Source of the DNA: Phymatolithon calcareum
Lineage: Eukaryota > Rhodophyta > Florideophyceae > Hapalidiales
DNA: 64,000 bases
Assembly (NCBI GenBank): GCA_977006965.1
Contig: OZ345364.1
Location: 2,418,001-2,482,000, forward strand
Direction: 5' to 3'
Shown here: in pieces, positions 40,330 to 51,424 of the stretch
How positions within the stretch are numbered: the stretch's first letter is position 1
Layout of the letters: every line of letters starts with the position of its first letter
Notes under the pieces: generated by a model
What the model was told of the DNA's origin: nothing
Seen by the model: the letters and a program-made list of their open reading frames with translations, nothing else
The model's database searches: none
Position numbers and translations under genes: made by a program

Positions 40330-41419
40330 ATTCTAAAAACACCGCCTTACTAGCTTGGGCGCGGCATTACGCCGTGCAAAACATATTATGTCTCGTTGTG
40401 ATAAGATGATCAGTCCAAAGTTTCTGATAAATTTCACTATTTGCCGGTTATCTTTTCATTTGTAAATTACACAAAAAGCAATTTATGTGCTTTTTCAGCG
40501 AACAAGTCAACCGTTTCTTTGACGCCACGTTCCCGTCCCGCGTTAGTTCGGATTATAGGTAAGTTTCAGGCTTAAGAATCACCGTGCAAATCCTGTTTGC
40601 TACAGCCGCTTAGGGTCGCAAGTGGCTGAACCAAACCGGAAATCGAGTATCAGCGATTAAAAAATAACATAGCTATTCCTCGATGAGTAGTTCTTTGAAT
40701 AGAATACCCTCGGTTTCAGAAATATAGAGTCAGGCACGAAGGCTATAATATGGCCTTTGTGTTATCTATAAAAACGTACACTGGGGGAGCAATTTTTGCG
40801 ATTTATAGCCAAAAGCCTATTCCATACCGGTGAAATTGGCTGTTCTCTAATTGGACGGTCGAAAAGCATGTCCTAGTACATTAGGCTCGTAATTGTAAAA
40901 ATGACTAATTTGACAAGCAGGGACAGCGATTTGTCTGTGATTGGGTAATTTCAAACGAGGTAGTAAAATATAAGCGGAAGGGCGCGCACAGCCCGCTGTT
41001 CTGGATATCCGCGCATGCCTCGCGGGTGAGTGGCTCCAAAAGTTGGCCACTTGTCCCGTCTGCCCCATGTGCCCCTTCCCCAAGGCATCCATCTCCCTGG
41101 AGTAGAAGTGCTAATAGGAGAACATAGCGAGCGGAAAGCGATGAGGCCAGCTCTTTTGTTTAGTTTAATTTCTTACGTGCTCGGATGTGAGGCGGGCTCA
41201 TGGTGCCAGGTGCGGGAGCCCTGCTCATCCCGCTTCAATCGTCATCGTGTTCATCTGTGCCACGATTGGAGACAGCGCAGCTGGGGGAGGGGGGTTGCAA
41301 AATAGAGAATTGAAGAATGTATTTCACTTTACGGAAAAAGGACATGGGCGCTAACAACAACATTGTCGAAGATACTCCTGGACGTAGAATCTTGGGATGA
41401 GGTACGTGAGAGGCCAAAT
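40330..41419. other. No recognised gene
   Basis: Frames are short. Nothing is supported on either strand. Confidence 0.4.
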
Positions 41420-41968
41420 TTACGCAATACGCTTGGAGCTCCGGCGGGTGCCCACTATCGGTGGCACGCCTGGAGCTTGAGGGGAGTTCGGAGGCTGACC
41501 CGGTAGAATGGAGTGCGGCGGCAGCACCGCTAGTGGGGGAGCCACAGTGTCATCGTGAGTTTGCGAAGGTTGCTCTTCTGTGCCAGATGCAGAAGCGTCA
41601 GCATCGTGAGTTTGCGATGGTTGCTCTTCTATAGCAGATGTAGAAGCGTCAGCAGAGGCGGGCGATGGTGGAGGAGCCTCTGCGGCTTCGATCGGAAAGA
41701 CCCAAACTTCTGAACGAATTTTGATGCCAAAGAAGGTCACTTCAGTGATCTGTGCCGCTTTCCAATGAGATGCCATTCTGTGAGAAGCGAAGCCGGTTGA
41801 TGCCTGCGTTGTGTGGGGAGAAAGAGAGCTCGCAAGTTACGATTACTTGTGCTTGATCTCCCTGGCAAGCGCCAGTATGTACTGTAGGAACTTGTGTCTG
41901 GCGTTTATATGGTCCAGGGGGAGCCATGTAATTGTGACGTCGGAGCTTCTGTAGGACGGTACTGCCAT
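41420..41968 (-). CDS. Probable two-exon gene of unknown function (about 160 aa)
   Basis: Exon 1 (41968-41847, minus strand) starts MAVPSYRSSDVTITW. Exon 2 (41777-41420) continues in frame with MASHWKAAQITEV. The join assumes a 69-bp intron (41778-41846) that begins GTAATC and ends TTCTCACAG. It keeps one frame and removes the TAA that would otherwise end exon 1. The second half is Pro/Ala/Ser-rich with two copies of EEQPSQTHD and ends RRSSKRIA, a basic tail. No domain is recognised. The intron is inferred from sequence alone. The tail resembles linker segments of copia polyproteins, so a mobile origin is possible. Confidence 0.45.
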
Positions 41969-42235
41969 GGTGCGGCTGTTCACGATGAGATAGATCAATG
42001 TCCTAAAAATGACGCTCTGGTAATTATGTGACGGCAGTGTGCGAATGCGAGATATTGGCTGAAGTTTGATATTGGCAGTGCGGAGTAATGATAGAGAGGC
42101 AATACAAGAACAGCCCACTGAGCGTCGTAGGTGCGAAGTAACAGAAAGTCTTTTTTGGGTATCCTAGGATAGGGAAAACGTAAATAATTACTACTGTATT
42201 GCGATTGTTACATGCTTCGCATTTGTTTGGAAGGT

Positions 42236-45200
42236 CTATCCCTGTCTAGGAGGATACCCTTCTTCTCTTGAAAATAGAAAGAAAGGCGTTCCGCTAATCG
42301 CTCTGCAGTTATTTGCGTGAACAATTCTGCACGCTCGCAAGGAAGGCGCACAGGTGTTGTCCGCACAAACGGGGACTGTCGCAACGAGGCGCACAGTGGG
42401 ATCCATGCGGAGAAATGAAAATCGTCTACAGAAGACGTATGTGGGCTTAGAATAATACAGTTGGTATGGCTTAGCATCTTGATGTACTCGCTGGCACGGG
42501 TAGACCGCCGCCCAGACTTCATTTGATGCACCTGCGTTTTTTGTCGTGAACAGAGCAAGGACTCCCCAGAAGAGAGTACCTGTCTCTGTGGAGTCACTAG
42601 GAAGCTTAGGTGCAAAGAAGCACTGTGACACAAGGGGGAAATGTGCTGATGAGTTGTGGGTATGTCGGCACTCAACAGCAATAACATTTCCGCAAGAAAT
42701 TAGGATCCCTGTTTGGCCGTTTGCATAGGTTGAGCGCACACTGTCGGCAAATAGAAGAGAAGGGTTTCCTTCGACAATCTTGTACAATCTTGAGAATGCA
42801 TGGTACGCCGCGCTCCTGTGCTGGGAATCAGTGCGACTTTGAGAGCTGATAAGCTCTTTGTTAGTTTCCAAAGCCCAGGATACTTCCTGGAGGAAACCAC
42901 ACTTTGTTGAAACAACTGATTTAGCCTGATGCTCCAGTAAGGCGGGAACGCAGCACTCGGGCCCAAGCACGCTAAGCACCATGTCAATTTGACGCTGTGA
43001 TATTCTTCCGTCCATAGCTTCTATGGCTTCACGTCCAGCTAATAATCGAAGGCAGCCACGAATTGCGTTAACGTTGCCGCTCATAGCTTCTTTAACTTGC
43101 ATTGTGAGCCTTCCTTGCCAATCTGTAAACACGGCAGTCAAAACAGATTGGATATGAGCTTCTCTGTTGTTGGATTGGAAGACCGCTCGTTTCAGAGTTT
43201 GGTGGGCCTTCTCTAGAACGAGCTCGCCAACCCTGGAGACGTGACCTATCATGGGGAGTGTAGAGTGAACCAGCTCAAAGAGACGGTGAACATTAGGCTT
43301 GTCGATCGATTTGATGGCAATACGACACAGCCGTTGTTCCTTCAAGAGCTCTGATCTTCGCGATTTGCTCGGTCTCCCATGTTCCAATAAAAGTGTGTCG
43401 CCATCTTCCATTGTGCAGAGCCTCTCAACATCTTTTATGTGCCTTCGCGTGAGACGCTGTACGGCAATAAGGCCCAATCCAAAACTCTGACTGGCTGGTG
43501 CGAGAGCTTCTGTCTTCCAAAGGCGGGAGATAAGGTTAGAGCATGAGCCGACGAGAGAAATTGAGTCAATGCACTTGGATGAAAGTGAGACGTGTAACGG
43601 AGCCGAACATATAGAGCTACATCCCCGCAGGAAACCCAACTCGGCGACAAGGGAGAGCGCGTACAGCTCTGACATCGACATTGAGAAAAGAGATTTCTTT
43701 TCTATGTCGAAAATACGGTTTTGAGTCGGTAGGCCACAGTCGGAGAGAAGTCCGACAAGGAATGCCTCTACAGATTGGCAGTGCGATTTGCTCGGTAATA
43801 ATCGAAATGCAGCATTTACACAATCCCTGAAGTGTCCAGTTAGCAAGTGATCCGGACCGATAAGACAGGATCTGTATGGATCTAGATCTCCGCTGATAAT
43901 AGGGACTCCAGAATTTGACCTCGGGATGAGATGTCTTGAAGAAATCATGGCGGAGCGCAAGTCATGAAGGGGGAGAATTTTTTGAAGATCAGGGGAAGAT
44001 AGTCCCATCTGTCTGCATGTTTCTTCCTTCGCTTCGCTGTCGCGTAGTGCACAGTGTTGGTAGAACCCTCGTCCACCATTAGTACACAATCCATGAATTG
44101 AGAGACGCGTGTACCGGCTACCAACAAGAGCTGACGATCCTCGAACGAAAGTGCAGAGGTGACAGCATGCACGACCCGTGTGGCCCAGAACGTCGAGTGT
44201 CGCATTGAGGGCGGGTGTATCACCGATGAAACCAACGAGATCGAGAAATATTCTAATTCGGTTCCCGTTAGGATCGTAGTCAGAAAACCCTTCTGTCATC
44301 CCCTTAACAATATCGGCCTGGATATTCTTGAATATAACGTTTGATTTGACGCCGGGAGGGCTCAGACTTATAATGCGCACAGCATCCGGTGATGAACGAG
44401 CTTTGGGGGGAAGATTTAGGCACAACATATAAAATCCTTCCCCGGAGGCTGACTTTCCTCGCGTAATCTCAAATCCGTCCCAGAAAAGTAGAAATCGGTA
44501 GATGAAATAGGGCTCTCCAGTGTTCAGAACTCCATGACTACTGACAGGTTTGAGTTTTTCATGTCCTCGTTTGGTAGATGGAGAAAACAGTAACGAGATG
44601 TGCCGCACGTCCGCGTAAAATTCATTACGCTCTGTCCAAATTGTACCACAGAATCCGCTCGAAATTTGCCTGTCTTCGACGGCCGTAATATCATTCCCGG
44701 ACGGAACCCAGCATATGTGCCTGCTGCTTTCTTCGCTTTCCGTCCAAAATCTCTGTACGATAAGAAGACGTGAAGATGCAGCGCGAGTGGACATCCTAGC
44801 CATTCCCTGAGGGGATGGAAACGGCTCGAGAAGAGCTACAATGTCACCTGGCTTCCATAGAGGTTTTCGCCAGTCTCCCCATGCTTCCTGCATCTGTATT
44901 CGGTGCTCGGCAAGCGCTGATTTCCGTCGACGTATGGCTTCAACCATCTGAGGGGACAATTTTTTCCTCCTGGATGCCTCAGTGTCGTCAACTGGGTTGT
45001 CGCTGCCCTCCGTGCTCTCCGCTGTATGTTCAGTAGGAAGCACAGGTATTGTCACATTCACAGCATCTGACGGTGATGTATACTTTACGAACTGAATGGT
45101 GGACACCAAAAGTTTGTCTCGCGGATGTAGATAATCTGGCACATTGTTGTGGAACATTACGTCTCCTCGACGTCTTGCATGGTGCACGGTCCATACATGA

Positions 45201-46174
45201 ACGACTTTGCCTGTGAGAGTACGAGAATCCGAGGTTGTGCTTGTAGCAGGAGAGGCAAAAGCTTCTCGAATTTCGGATTGAAATTGGGCAGAATGAATAA
45301 GCTGAACAGACACAGCATCGCCAGGCTCCGCGAATGGCTGATGAACCGCCACGAGTGCACTATCGTCAACCGAAATATACGAACTCGTCCCGTAGAACCA
45401 GGACCGAGCAGAAACCAGGGGCCATTTGTCAACGCAGTCTTCGCCACTTTTAGCGTGCGTCAGACTTGTGCTACACATTAAATCAAACACGGGTCCACAG
45501 GCAACATCTTCTCTAGCGTATTCGCTTGGTAAAACCGTCTGAACTGCCACCAAGGGAGCGCCGTCATCGGAATACTTCCTGGCGCGCGCACCGGCCTTTC
45601 GCATGCATACCTCCTCAAGTGTTTCCCGTCCTCTTACTGCCAATGTCCGATAAAGAACAGGTTTGAATGTCTTGTAAAGCGTACTGTAGTGAGGTAAAGA
45701 TATAATTCTCTGTCGGGGCAGGGACGAAGTGCTGATTTCTGCCGGCACTGTACGCCATGAAGGATCGGAAATGCGGCCGAAAGTGTCAGCTAATATACGC
45801 ATAGACTGATACTGGCTCTTGGTGAATTTCAAGCTTCCGTTTGTCACTAAAAGCCCCCACAACACTCTCCAATTTGTTACGCCAAGGACAGGTGTGGAGG
45901 TTTCAACGGCGTGATCATCCTCCAAGTCCTCTATGTCCTCTGCATCTTGGAGATCGAGAGGTGAACTTTCTCCATTTTCCTGTTCGGGTAGCGGGAAAAG
46001 TGCTGATACTTCCGCGCAAGCAGAGGACTCTGGGAATTGAACATCTGAGGCGTCGTATGAGTTTCTTCTCATCGTGTCTTCTGGGGATAGTTGAGGATTT
46101 GCTGGCAATGGCTCTCGGACAATTACGTCGGGTAGCCGGTGCCGGCTTCGTCGTCTTCTTTTCTTGGGGGCCAT
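42236..46174 (-). CDS. Large Transposase_21-like (CACTA/tnp2-type) transposase, 1,312 aa
   Basis: The first ATG after the open frame begins MAPKKRRRRSRHRLPD, which includes a strong nuclear-localisation signal. An acidic stretch follows at about 75-90. The middle has the hallmarks of tnp2-like transposases: FLLFWDGFEITRGKSASG (Asp at about 566) followed by NLPP, then IRIFLDLVGFIGDTPA (Asp at about 652) and a zinc-type CCHLC at about 670-674. Further on is a DHLLTGHFRD segment. No stops or frameshifts occur in almost 4 kb, which suggests selection or recent arrival. The family call rests on motif pattern, not a search. A domesticated transposase is an alternative. Terminal repeats were not found. 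Confidence 0.6.
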   Translation of the reverse strand: MAPKKRRRRSRHRLPDVIVREPLPANPQLSPEDTMRRNSYDASDVQFPESSACAEVSALFPLPEQENGESSPLDLQDAEDIEDLEDDHAVETSTPVLGVTNWRVLWGLLVTNGSLKFTKSQYQSMRILADTFGRISDPSWRTVPAEISTSSLPRQRIISLPHYSTLYKTFKPVLYRTLAVRGRETLEEVCMRKAGARARKYSDDGAPLVAVQTVLPSEYAREDVACGPVFDLMCSTSLTHAKSGEDCVDKWPLVSARSWFYGTSSYISVDDSALVAVHQPFAEPGDAVSVQLIHSAQFQSEIREAFASPATSTTSDSRTLTGKVVHVWTVHHARRRGDVMFHNNVPDYLHPRDKLLVSTIQFVKYTSPSDAVNVTIPVLPTEHTAESTEGSDNPVDDTEASRRKKLSPQMVEAIRRRKSALAEHRIQMQEAWGDWRKPLWKPGDIVALLEPFPSPQGMARMSTRAASSRLLIVQRFWTESEESSRHICWVPSGNDITAVEDRQISSGFCGTIWTERNEFYADVRHISLLFSPSTKRGHEKLKPVSSHGVLNTGEPYFIYRFLLFWDGFEITRGKSASGEGFYMLCLNLPPKARSSPDAVRIISLSPPGVKSNVIFKNIQADIVKGMTEGFSDYDPNGNRIRIFLDLVGFIGDTPALNATLDVLGHTGRACCHLCTFVRGSSALVGSRYTRLSIHGLCTNGGRGFYQHCALRDSEAKEETCRQMGLSSPDLQKILPLHDLRSAMISSRHLIPRSNSGVPIISGDLDPYRSCLIGPDHLLTGHFRDCVNAAFRLLPSKSHCQSVEAFLVGLLSDCGLPTQNRIFDIEKKSLFSMSMSELYALSLVAELGFLRGCSSICSAPLHVSLSSKCIDSISLVGSCSNLISRLWKTEALAPASQSFGLGLIAVQRLTRRHIKDVERLCTMEDGDTLLLEHGRPSKSRRSELLKEQRLCRIAIKSIDKPNVHRLFELVHSTLPMIGHVSRVGELVLEKAHQTLKRAVFQSNNREAHIQSVLTAVFTDWQGRLTMQVKEAMSGNVNAIRGCLRLLAGREAIEAMDGRISQRQIDMVLSVLGPECCVPALLEHQAKSVVSTKCGFLQEVSWALETNKELISSQSRTDSQHRSAAYHAFSRLYKIVEGNPSLLFADSVRSTYANGQTGILISCGNVIAVECRHTHNSSAHFPLVSQCFFAPKLPSDSTETGTLFWGVLALFTTKNAGASNEVWAAVYPCQRVHQDAKPYQLYYSKPTYVFCRRFSFLRMDPTVRLVATVPVCADNTCAPSLRACRIVHANNCRAISGTPFFLFSREEGYPPRQG

Positions 46175-46392
46175 TTTCAATCGCAATGTGCAGAAATTGA
46201 ATTGTGAAAAATGTTGGGGCGGAATAGCGGATTGCGATCTCAGTCCTGGTCAAATTCAGGTAATGCACACATGGGTAGACACCAAAGGAGAAATGGATCC
46301 ATCTACCATTTCCAGACACGTCGCAGCGATCAAGGCATTTACACCATTACGCTATTGGCAACGACCATTTGACGCAGTGAGATTTCTGTGAT

Positions 46393-46450
46393 AGTATCTT
46401 ACCTATACAGGTAATATATTATAATATATTACCTGTATAGGTAAGATACT
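46393..46450. repeat. 58-bp perfect palindrome between divergent genes
   Basis: Bases 46393-46421 are the exact reverse complement of 46422-46450. The stem reads AGTATCTTACCTATACAGG and then an AT-rich centre. It lies in the ~345-bp gap between the start of the 1,312-aa transposase gene (minus) and the start of the 46521 gene (plus). Confidence 0.97.
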
Positions 46451-46520
46451 TAATGCAGACACATAGAGAATTGGCAAATGTCTGTCCGTGAACAGGCATT
46501 TATGTATTATTTTGCTACAG

Positions 46521-47837
46521 ATGGAGCTTATGATACTAGTAACGAAGGATGACCTTCAGGTTCAACGCATAAGTTCAAGAAATAGTTTTGGAAGGCCACA
46601 GATGAGCCACACTGCTTGCAAGGTGCCACACAATATCAAGATGCTCCGACGAGTAGCACCTGGACCACCGACACACACATCGACACAGTCCCCAGTATGC
46701 GAAGTGCCAAGGACAAGAGAGCAGCAACCTGAAGCGTCTCGTCACAATACGGAAGAATTAACTTGTGCAGGACAGGGAATCGGTGTCCATGTATCACAAA
46801 AGCGGCGGCACGAACCTCATCCACGATCTGCATCCTACCGAAGCCAAGAAGATCCTGTGCATTATCTTGAAGAACTTCGATCATTGCAGGAGTCTCATTG
46901 CACGCTTGCAGCAGCTGTCCGAAAGTTGCGATCGGATGTAACTGATTCTCTACGAGCTTCGCAAAGCGATCGAATGGCCGTGTTCAATCACGTTCAAGAA
47001 AAAGATCGGGAAGTAATTGCTCGAACCGTAACGTTCGTGCGGATTAGAGCTACCAAAGTTCTACTATCTGCTGCAGGAGAGCTCGGTCGACGGGTTCCAA
47101 GCTTGGTTGCGGCGAACTCAATTGTTCCAGTCTCATTGAGGTCCCCTAAAGCCGACTGTACTTTACAAGATTTTCAGATCCTCGCCCTGAGCCTGCTGGA
47201 GAGTGATGCCTTCAGTTGCACGGCTCTGCCCTCAGAATATCATATCAAGTTCCCGAACTTTCGAAATTGCAGCAGGCTAGAGATTGCGTTCGACACATAC
47301 GCTGCTCTTTGCGAGGCACTAGAACTGGATTCCTCAACAAGACTTAGCGCCGTTTACAGGGAAAGAGGCGAGAGAGCAGGCACGAGGGGTCTGCGGGCCG
47401 TACAAGTGTTGGGTGTTCAGGTCTTGAAATCGCAATCAAGAACCATCCTCCTGGGCCACAGTTATCCAAAGGCGCAAAGTGAGACATTAGTACCCTGTCT
47501 ACGACAAATTTCTACCGCATGGCATGATTCATCTTGGGAAGAAGATTTTATTTTGGTACGCGAGAAATGTTCATCAATTTCTAATCAAGATTCTTCCCCT
47601 GAAGATAAGAAACCACGCTTTTCTCTAGTATGGGAAAGATATGAAGATGGAACGAAATATGTCCCATACCCACAGTGCATTCCAGGCAGCATTCGATCCA
47701 TCTTTCCGGCTGTTGTAATTCGCACTAACAAACTAATTAGGAGCACGCGTAGTATATTCAATGGTAATTCGGATTTAAGGATGACAGTTTCGCTGGCCAT
47801 ACAGTCACGTGATTCAGACCCAGTCCGCGTTTTGTAA
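46521..47837 (+). CDS. Unknown protein, about 438 aa, divergent from the transposase
   Basis: The first ATG (MELMILVTKDDLQVQ) directly follows TTTTGCTACAG, which could be a 3' splice site, so an upstream exon is possible. The chain begins with a disordered, Pro/Arg-rich part. A charged helix region (HYLEELRSLQESHCTLAAAVRKL) of coiled-coil type follows, then a mixed region. No domain is recognised. It ends at 47835-47837. Head-to-head arrangement with the transposase gene, across a palindrome, suggests the two belong to one mobile unit, with this as an accessory (TNPA-like) protein. That is inference. Confidence 0.5.
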   Translation: MELMILVTKDDLQVQRISSRNSFGRPQMSHTACKVPHNIKMLRRVAPGPPTHTSTQSPVCEVPRTREQQPEASRHNTEELTCAGQGIGVHVSQKRRHEPHPRSASYRSQEDPVHYLEELRSLQESHCTLAAAVRKLRSDVTDSLRASQSDRMAVFNHVQEKDREVIARTVTFVRIRATKVLLSAAGELGRRVPSLVAANSIVPVSLRSPKADCTLQDFQILALSLLESDAFSCTALPSEYHIKFPNFRNCSRLEIAFDTYAALCEALELDSSTRLSAVYRERGERAGTRGLRAVQVLGVQVLKSQSRTILLGHSYPKAQSETLVPCLRQISTAWHDSSWEEDFILVREKCSSISNQDSSPEDKKPRFSLVWERYEDGTKYVPYPQCIPGSIRSIFPAVVIRTNKLIRSTRSIFNGNSDLRMTVSLAIQSRDSDPVRVL

Positions 47838-47921
47838 CCGTCCAAGTTTTCGCCAGGGTGCCGAGGAAACTCACTCTACTGATATATTTGTACTCACAGC
47901 CGAAACGTATTTTCAAGCTAC

Positions 47922-48073
47922 CGGTCCAATAAAATTCAAAGCACAATTACCAGTGTACCTAACGCTTCACTACGGCAAACATTCAACAAATAAGGGACGG
48001 TCCAATAAACCTCAAACCGCAATTACCAGTATACCAAAAGGTTTCCACGACAAACATTCGACAGACGAGGGAC
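47922..48073. repeat. Two tandem copies of a 76-bp unit
   Basis: CGGTCCAATAAA starts both copies (47922 and 47998), and both contain CAATTACCAGT and CAAACATTC. The copies differ at about a fifth of positions. It lies just downstream of the 46521 gene. The rest of 47838-48328 has no gene. Confidence 0.85.
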
Positions 48074-48328
48074 AACATGGAAAAAAGGATTCAAAACAAA
48101 CATATTAGAACGATGACGTGATAACACAAACAGAATAACCATTAAGAAAGTCCTTGTACAGTGTCAACTCGGACTCCACAATTACGAAACGCATTAAATT
48201 CGCGTATCCGTGGATTGTAGACATAGATCCGTGCATTCAATAAGATAAGTCCAGTTTTACACTAGATTCGGACGTCTTCAATACAAATCGCATTGAACGC
48301 AGACAGAACACATCGCTAGCAGCCATTG

Positions 48329-50509
48329 TTACTCCAATGCCTGCGATAGAAAGTCGATGTTCTCGTAGCGCAAGTTCCGGAGCGACTGCGCTCCCGATGG
48401 CCCGCCCTGATCGGATGTTATTGAAGAAGCTCGATTCTCACCAGAACCGTCTGACACACACGTCTGCTCACCGCCTTGTCCCTCAGAGCCGTCCCGTCCG
48501 CGCGTCGCTCTCAACCACTCGTCGTATGACATCGTTAGCTTCGAAATTTCGTTTCCAGATAACATGACTTTCTTTCCCCCATCAACTCCATCTTCCATCC
48601 GCGTCGTGACGAGATCCTCGGTTGTACCAATGCTGCGATGCACTGCGTTTCCTAGAGCGATTTCTTCAATACGAGTAAGCGACATACCCAAACTGGACCT
48701 GAGAAGCGCGCGAAGTGCAATCGCAACTATAGGCACGGTTCGAACAGACAGTGGGGACAGTGCGAGAAAAGCGCAGTCGTCTCTAGCCCTAAAACGCTCC
48801 GTGAGAGCACTGAGAGCCACATGATGAAGACTGACCTTCTCGGAAACTTGAAACATGAATGATTCCGGAACCCGATCGGCGTTTTGCGGATGAAAACTTC
48901 CAATTGTGTCTCCGGCGCGTCAACGGACCTCGCGCTTGTACCTCAAAACCACTGTTAGACTTGAAAAATTCTTTCTCAGCTCGTTTACGGCATCTAAGTT
49001 GTCTTTAGACCCCCCAGTGCTCGCTCCGTCAAGAATATTGCGCGCTTTTTCCGCGCTCACAATTTTCGCCCCGGGAATTTTCCATATTCCGTTTTCCACG
49101 AAATCCGAAGGAACTCTCAGTTCCCGACTCACGTTCCTGTCATCGAAAACATATTCGTAGCCAGCTCTTGCGGCAAGTGAAATACCTGTAACCCCTGCGG
49201 GTGCGTTCGCCAAGGCTTCAGCCGACTCGAATTTCTCTTCGATAATGTGTCTCAAGAACATGAGGTTCTTGAGTAGATTGAAGCGCAGGTGGGTGCGTCG
49301 GGAATTTAGAAATTCTGTCCATTTTCCCCGAGAAAACCTCACTGCCTCCTGACGATATCTCTCGTCTAGATCTAACTCAATTGCGTATCGCGCGGAGGCG
49401 GGGCTGCCCCCAACGCGTGCTCGCTTCGGTCTTCTTTCAAGCACATCTTCGGAGGATTGAGTAGATGCCTGCGATGACGCACGTCCACCACGGCCAGAGC
49501 GTGCAACTCGCATAGTACAAGCCGGCGTCGGGGAAGGCCTACTGAACGGGTTTCCGCTTGCCGTCCGGCGCTGGACACCCAAAGCTAGATCACCGCGCTG
49601 CCGCTGCGGCTTCAACTGGCTGTCCACCATTTCCATCTTCGTGCAAATCACGTTGATGGACTTTCTGGCCTTTCCAGAGTCCGCGAGGGCTTCCATCCAA
49701 AACGGTTTCCCCGCTCGCGTGGCAGTTGCACTGTCCAGTCCAGTCCCATACAGATTTTCCAGCGCCGGAGCCGCAGTCACGTCGCGAGACCTTGAATTTT
49801 CCAACTCATTGGAGCTTTCTCGGCCACCATATTTCATATTAGCGTAGATGAAGGCATAGGCCATGGACTCACGGACAAAGAAGGCCCATAAGCGACCGGT
49901 GTTTGTTTGAAAGAGAATTTTTTTCTTGTTTCCTCTTATCGCAAAGAAGAGAGTACTGAAACCGCTTGCGCCTTCGATGAGCCATAATTTGTCCTCGAAC
50001 ATGCGTGCGTAATTAGCTGGAATGATCTGATGTCCATTTGGCGCTCGTCGGGCAAAACTCAAGGCGGTCAGGATACAATAGAGCTGAACCATAGGCGCAA
50101 TCATGTGACCGTCCAACACTGATTCTTCAATTCTTTCCAGCTCAATATGGGGAGGAGTCGGTTGCTTGCAGGCGGCGCAAATAGTCAATGCGCCCGGTGT
50201 ACTCAGTTCTTCCACTTTCTTCACCATCGACTTCATACTTTTCGTCATCTCCTCTTGCTGTTTTTGAATTTTTGATATGTCCGCCAGAAGGCCTCCCCGC
50301 ATAGCGCTTAAGGCAAGGAGTGCTTGTGCGGAGTTTTGAGAACACGTGAGAGCCGAATTTAGTTCCAGGGCAGGGTGACGGTCCTGACGTAACTGCAACG
50401 GTGCGTTACGGTCATCGCCTTCCGATTCAGACCCATTCATGATACTTCGCTGTTCGAGACCATCACCGTTCACCTCCCCCACATCAGATGCTTGCGTCGG
50501 GGGCTGCAT
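48329..50509 (-). CDS. Unknown protein, about 726 codons, interrupted by one in-frame TGA
   Basis: The first ATG (MQPPTQASDVGEV) opens a frame to a TGA at 48920-48922. The same frame then continues open, with no other stop, through MFQVSEKVSLHH to 48329. The first part has a coiled-coil-like stretch (about 85-115), a CxxC pair (CAACK, about 118), a hydrophobic middle, and an Arg-rich nuclear-type segment (ERRPKRARVGG). The part after the TGA is Ser/Gly/Glu-rich at its end. No family is recognised. The stop is in the context CGT TGA C. Either it is a single nonsense mutation in an otherwise intact gene, or the stop is read through. It may belong to the same mobile unit as 42236-47837. Confidence 0.55.
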
Positions 50510-51424
50510 GAAAGGATCTCTGTCGAATGCAGAACGCGCTTTGAACTCCAGCACACGATCACCTCAATGACAGTTGGGATCGGAAGACCACGTTAAATCG
50601 AACCAGGCCAATGTACCCCAAAGGAAAGAATGACACTTCCGCTGTTTGATCGTTAAGCGCATAGACTCAGGCTGAGGTTTCGCTGTGGTTTGGCTGGGGT
50701 CTTTCTTGGTTCGGCCTCAAACTGCACGTCGATCCACAAAGCTATATTCGCAGTTCTACTATACGCTGCAGCGCGGTAATTTCAGGTACACACAACTCAG
50801 TAGAGCACACGTGTGCTGTATAGTTCTATCGACCTGTGCAGAGCGGACTACCCAACCGATGCCCTCCTCCAACCAGCTTCTGAGGACTAGTACTGAATTT
50901 AAGTCCAAATATCTATTTGATATACCCTATTTTGAGTTCGGACTCCATTATTCACTTCATCAGCAGGCGCGAGTATGTTAATACCTCATTGGTTCCGTGC
51001 CTTTGAATTTTAACAGTCCGCACCGTAATAATAGGGTGCAGGTCACTTTCTCCAGCGCAGAGTACAGACATGGTTCTGGGGACATACACTTGAGGCCATT
51101 TTCAATGAGTTGTTCGATGCACTGCAGAAGGCAATGGTCCCAGCGTATACCTGTATTTCAGTCGGCTTTGATACAGATACGTACGTACATATATTACAGT
51201 TCCATCTTTGTACAATCGTGAAATTACGCTCGATCTAGTATGTGTCATGGCGCACGGCGGGCGTGATATTGTTTCAAAAATGTACAGAATTCTAGAGAAT
51301 TCGAGAGCCACATGCAGCTGCTTCCATTAATGGAAACGTTGCAATTGTAACGTATTCATTCGGCCGACGCCCTCCTATCCCCGCGCGCGCACCTTAAATA
51401 GCTCGTGCAAGCGCCTTGCACACC
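50510..51424. other. No recognised gene
   Basis: Probable 5' flank of the 48329-50509 gene. No terminal inverted repeat matching DNA near 42 kb was seen by eye. Confidence 0.35.
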
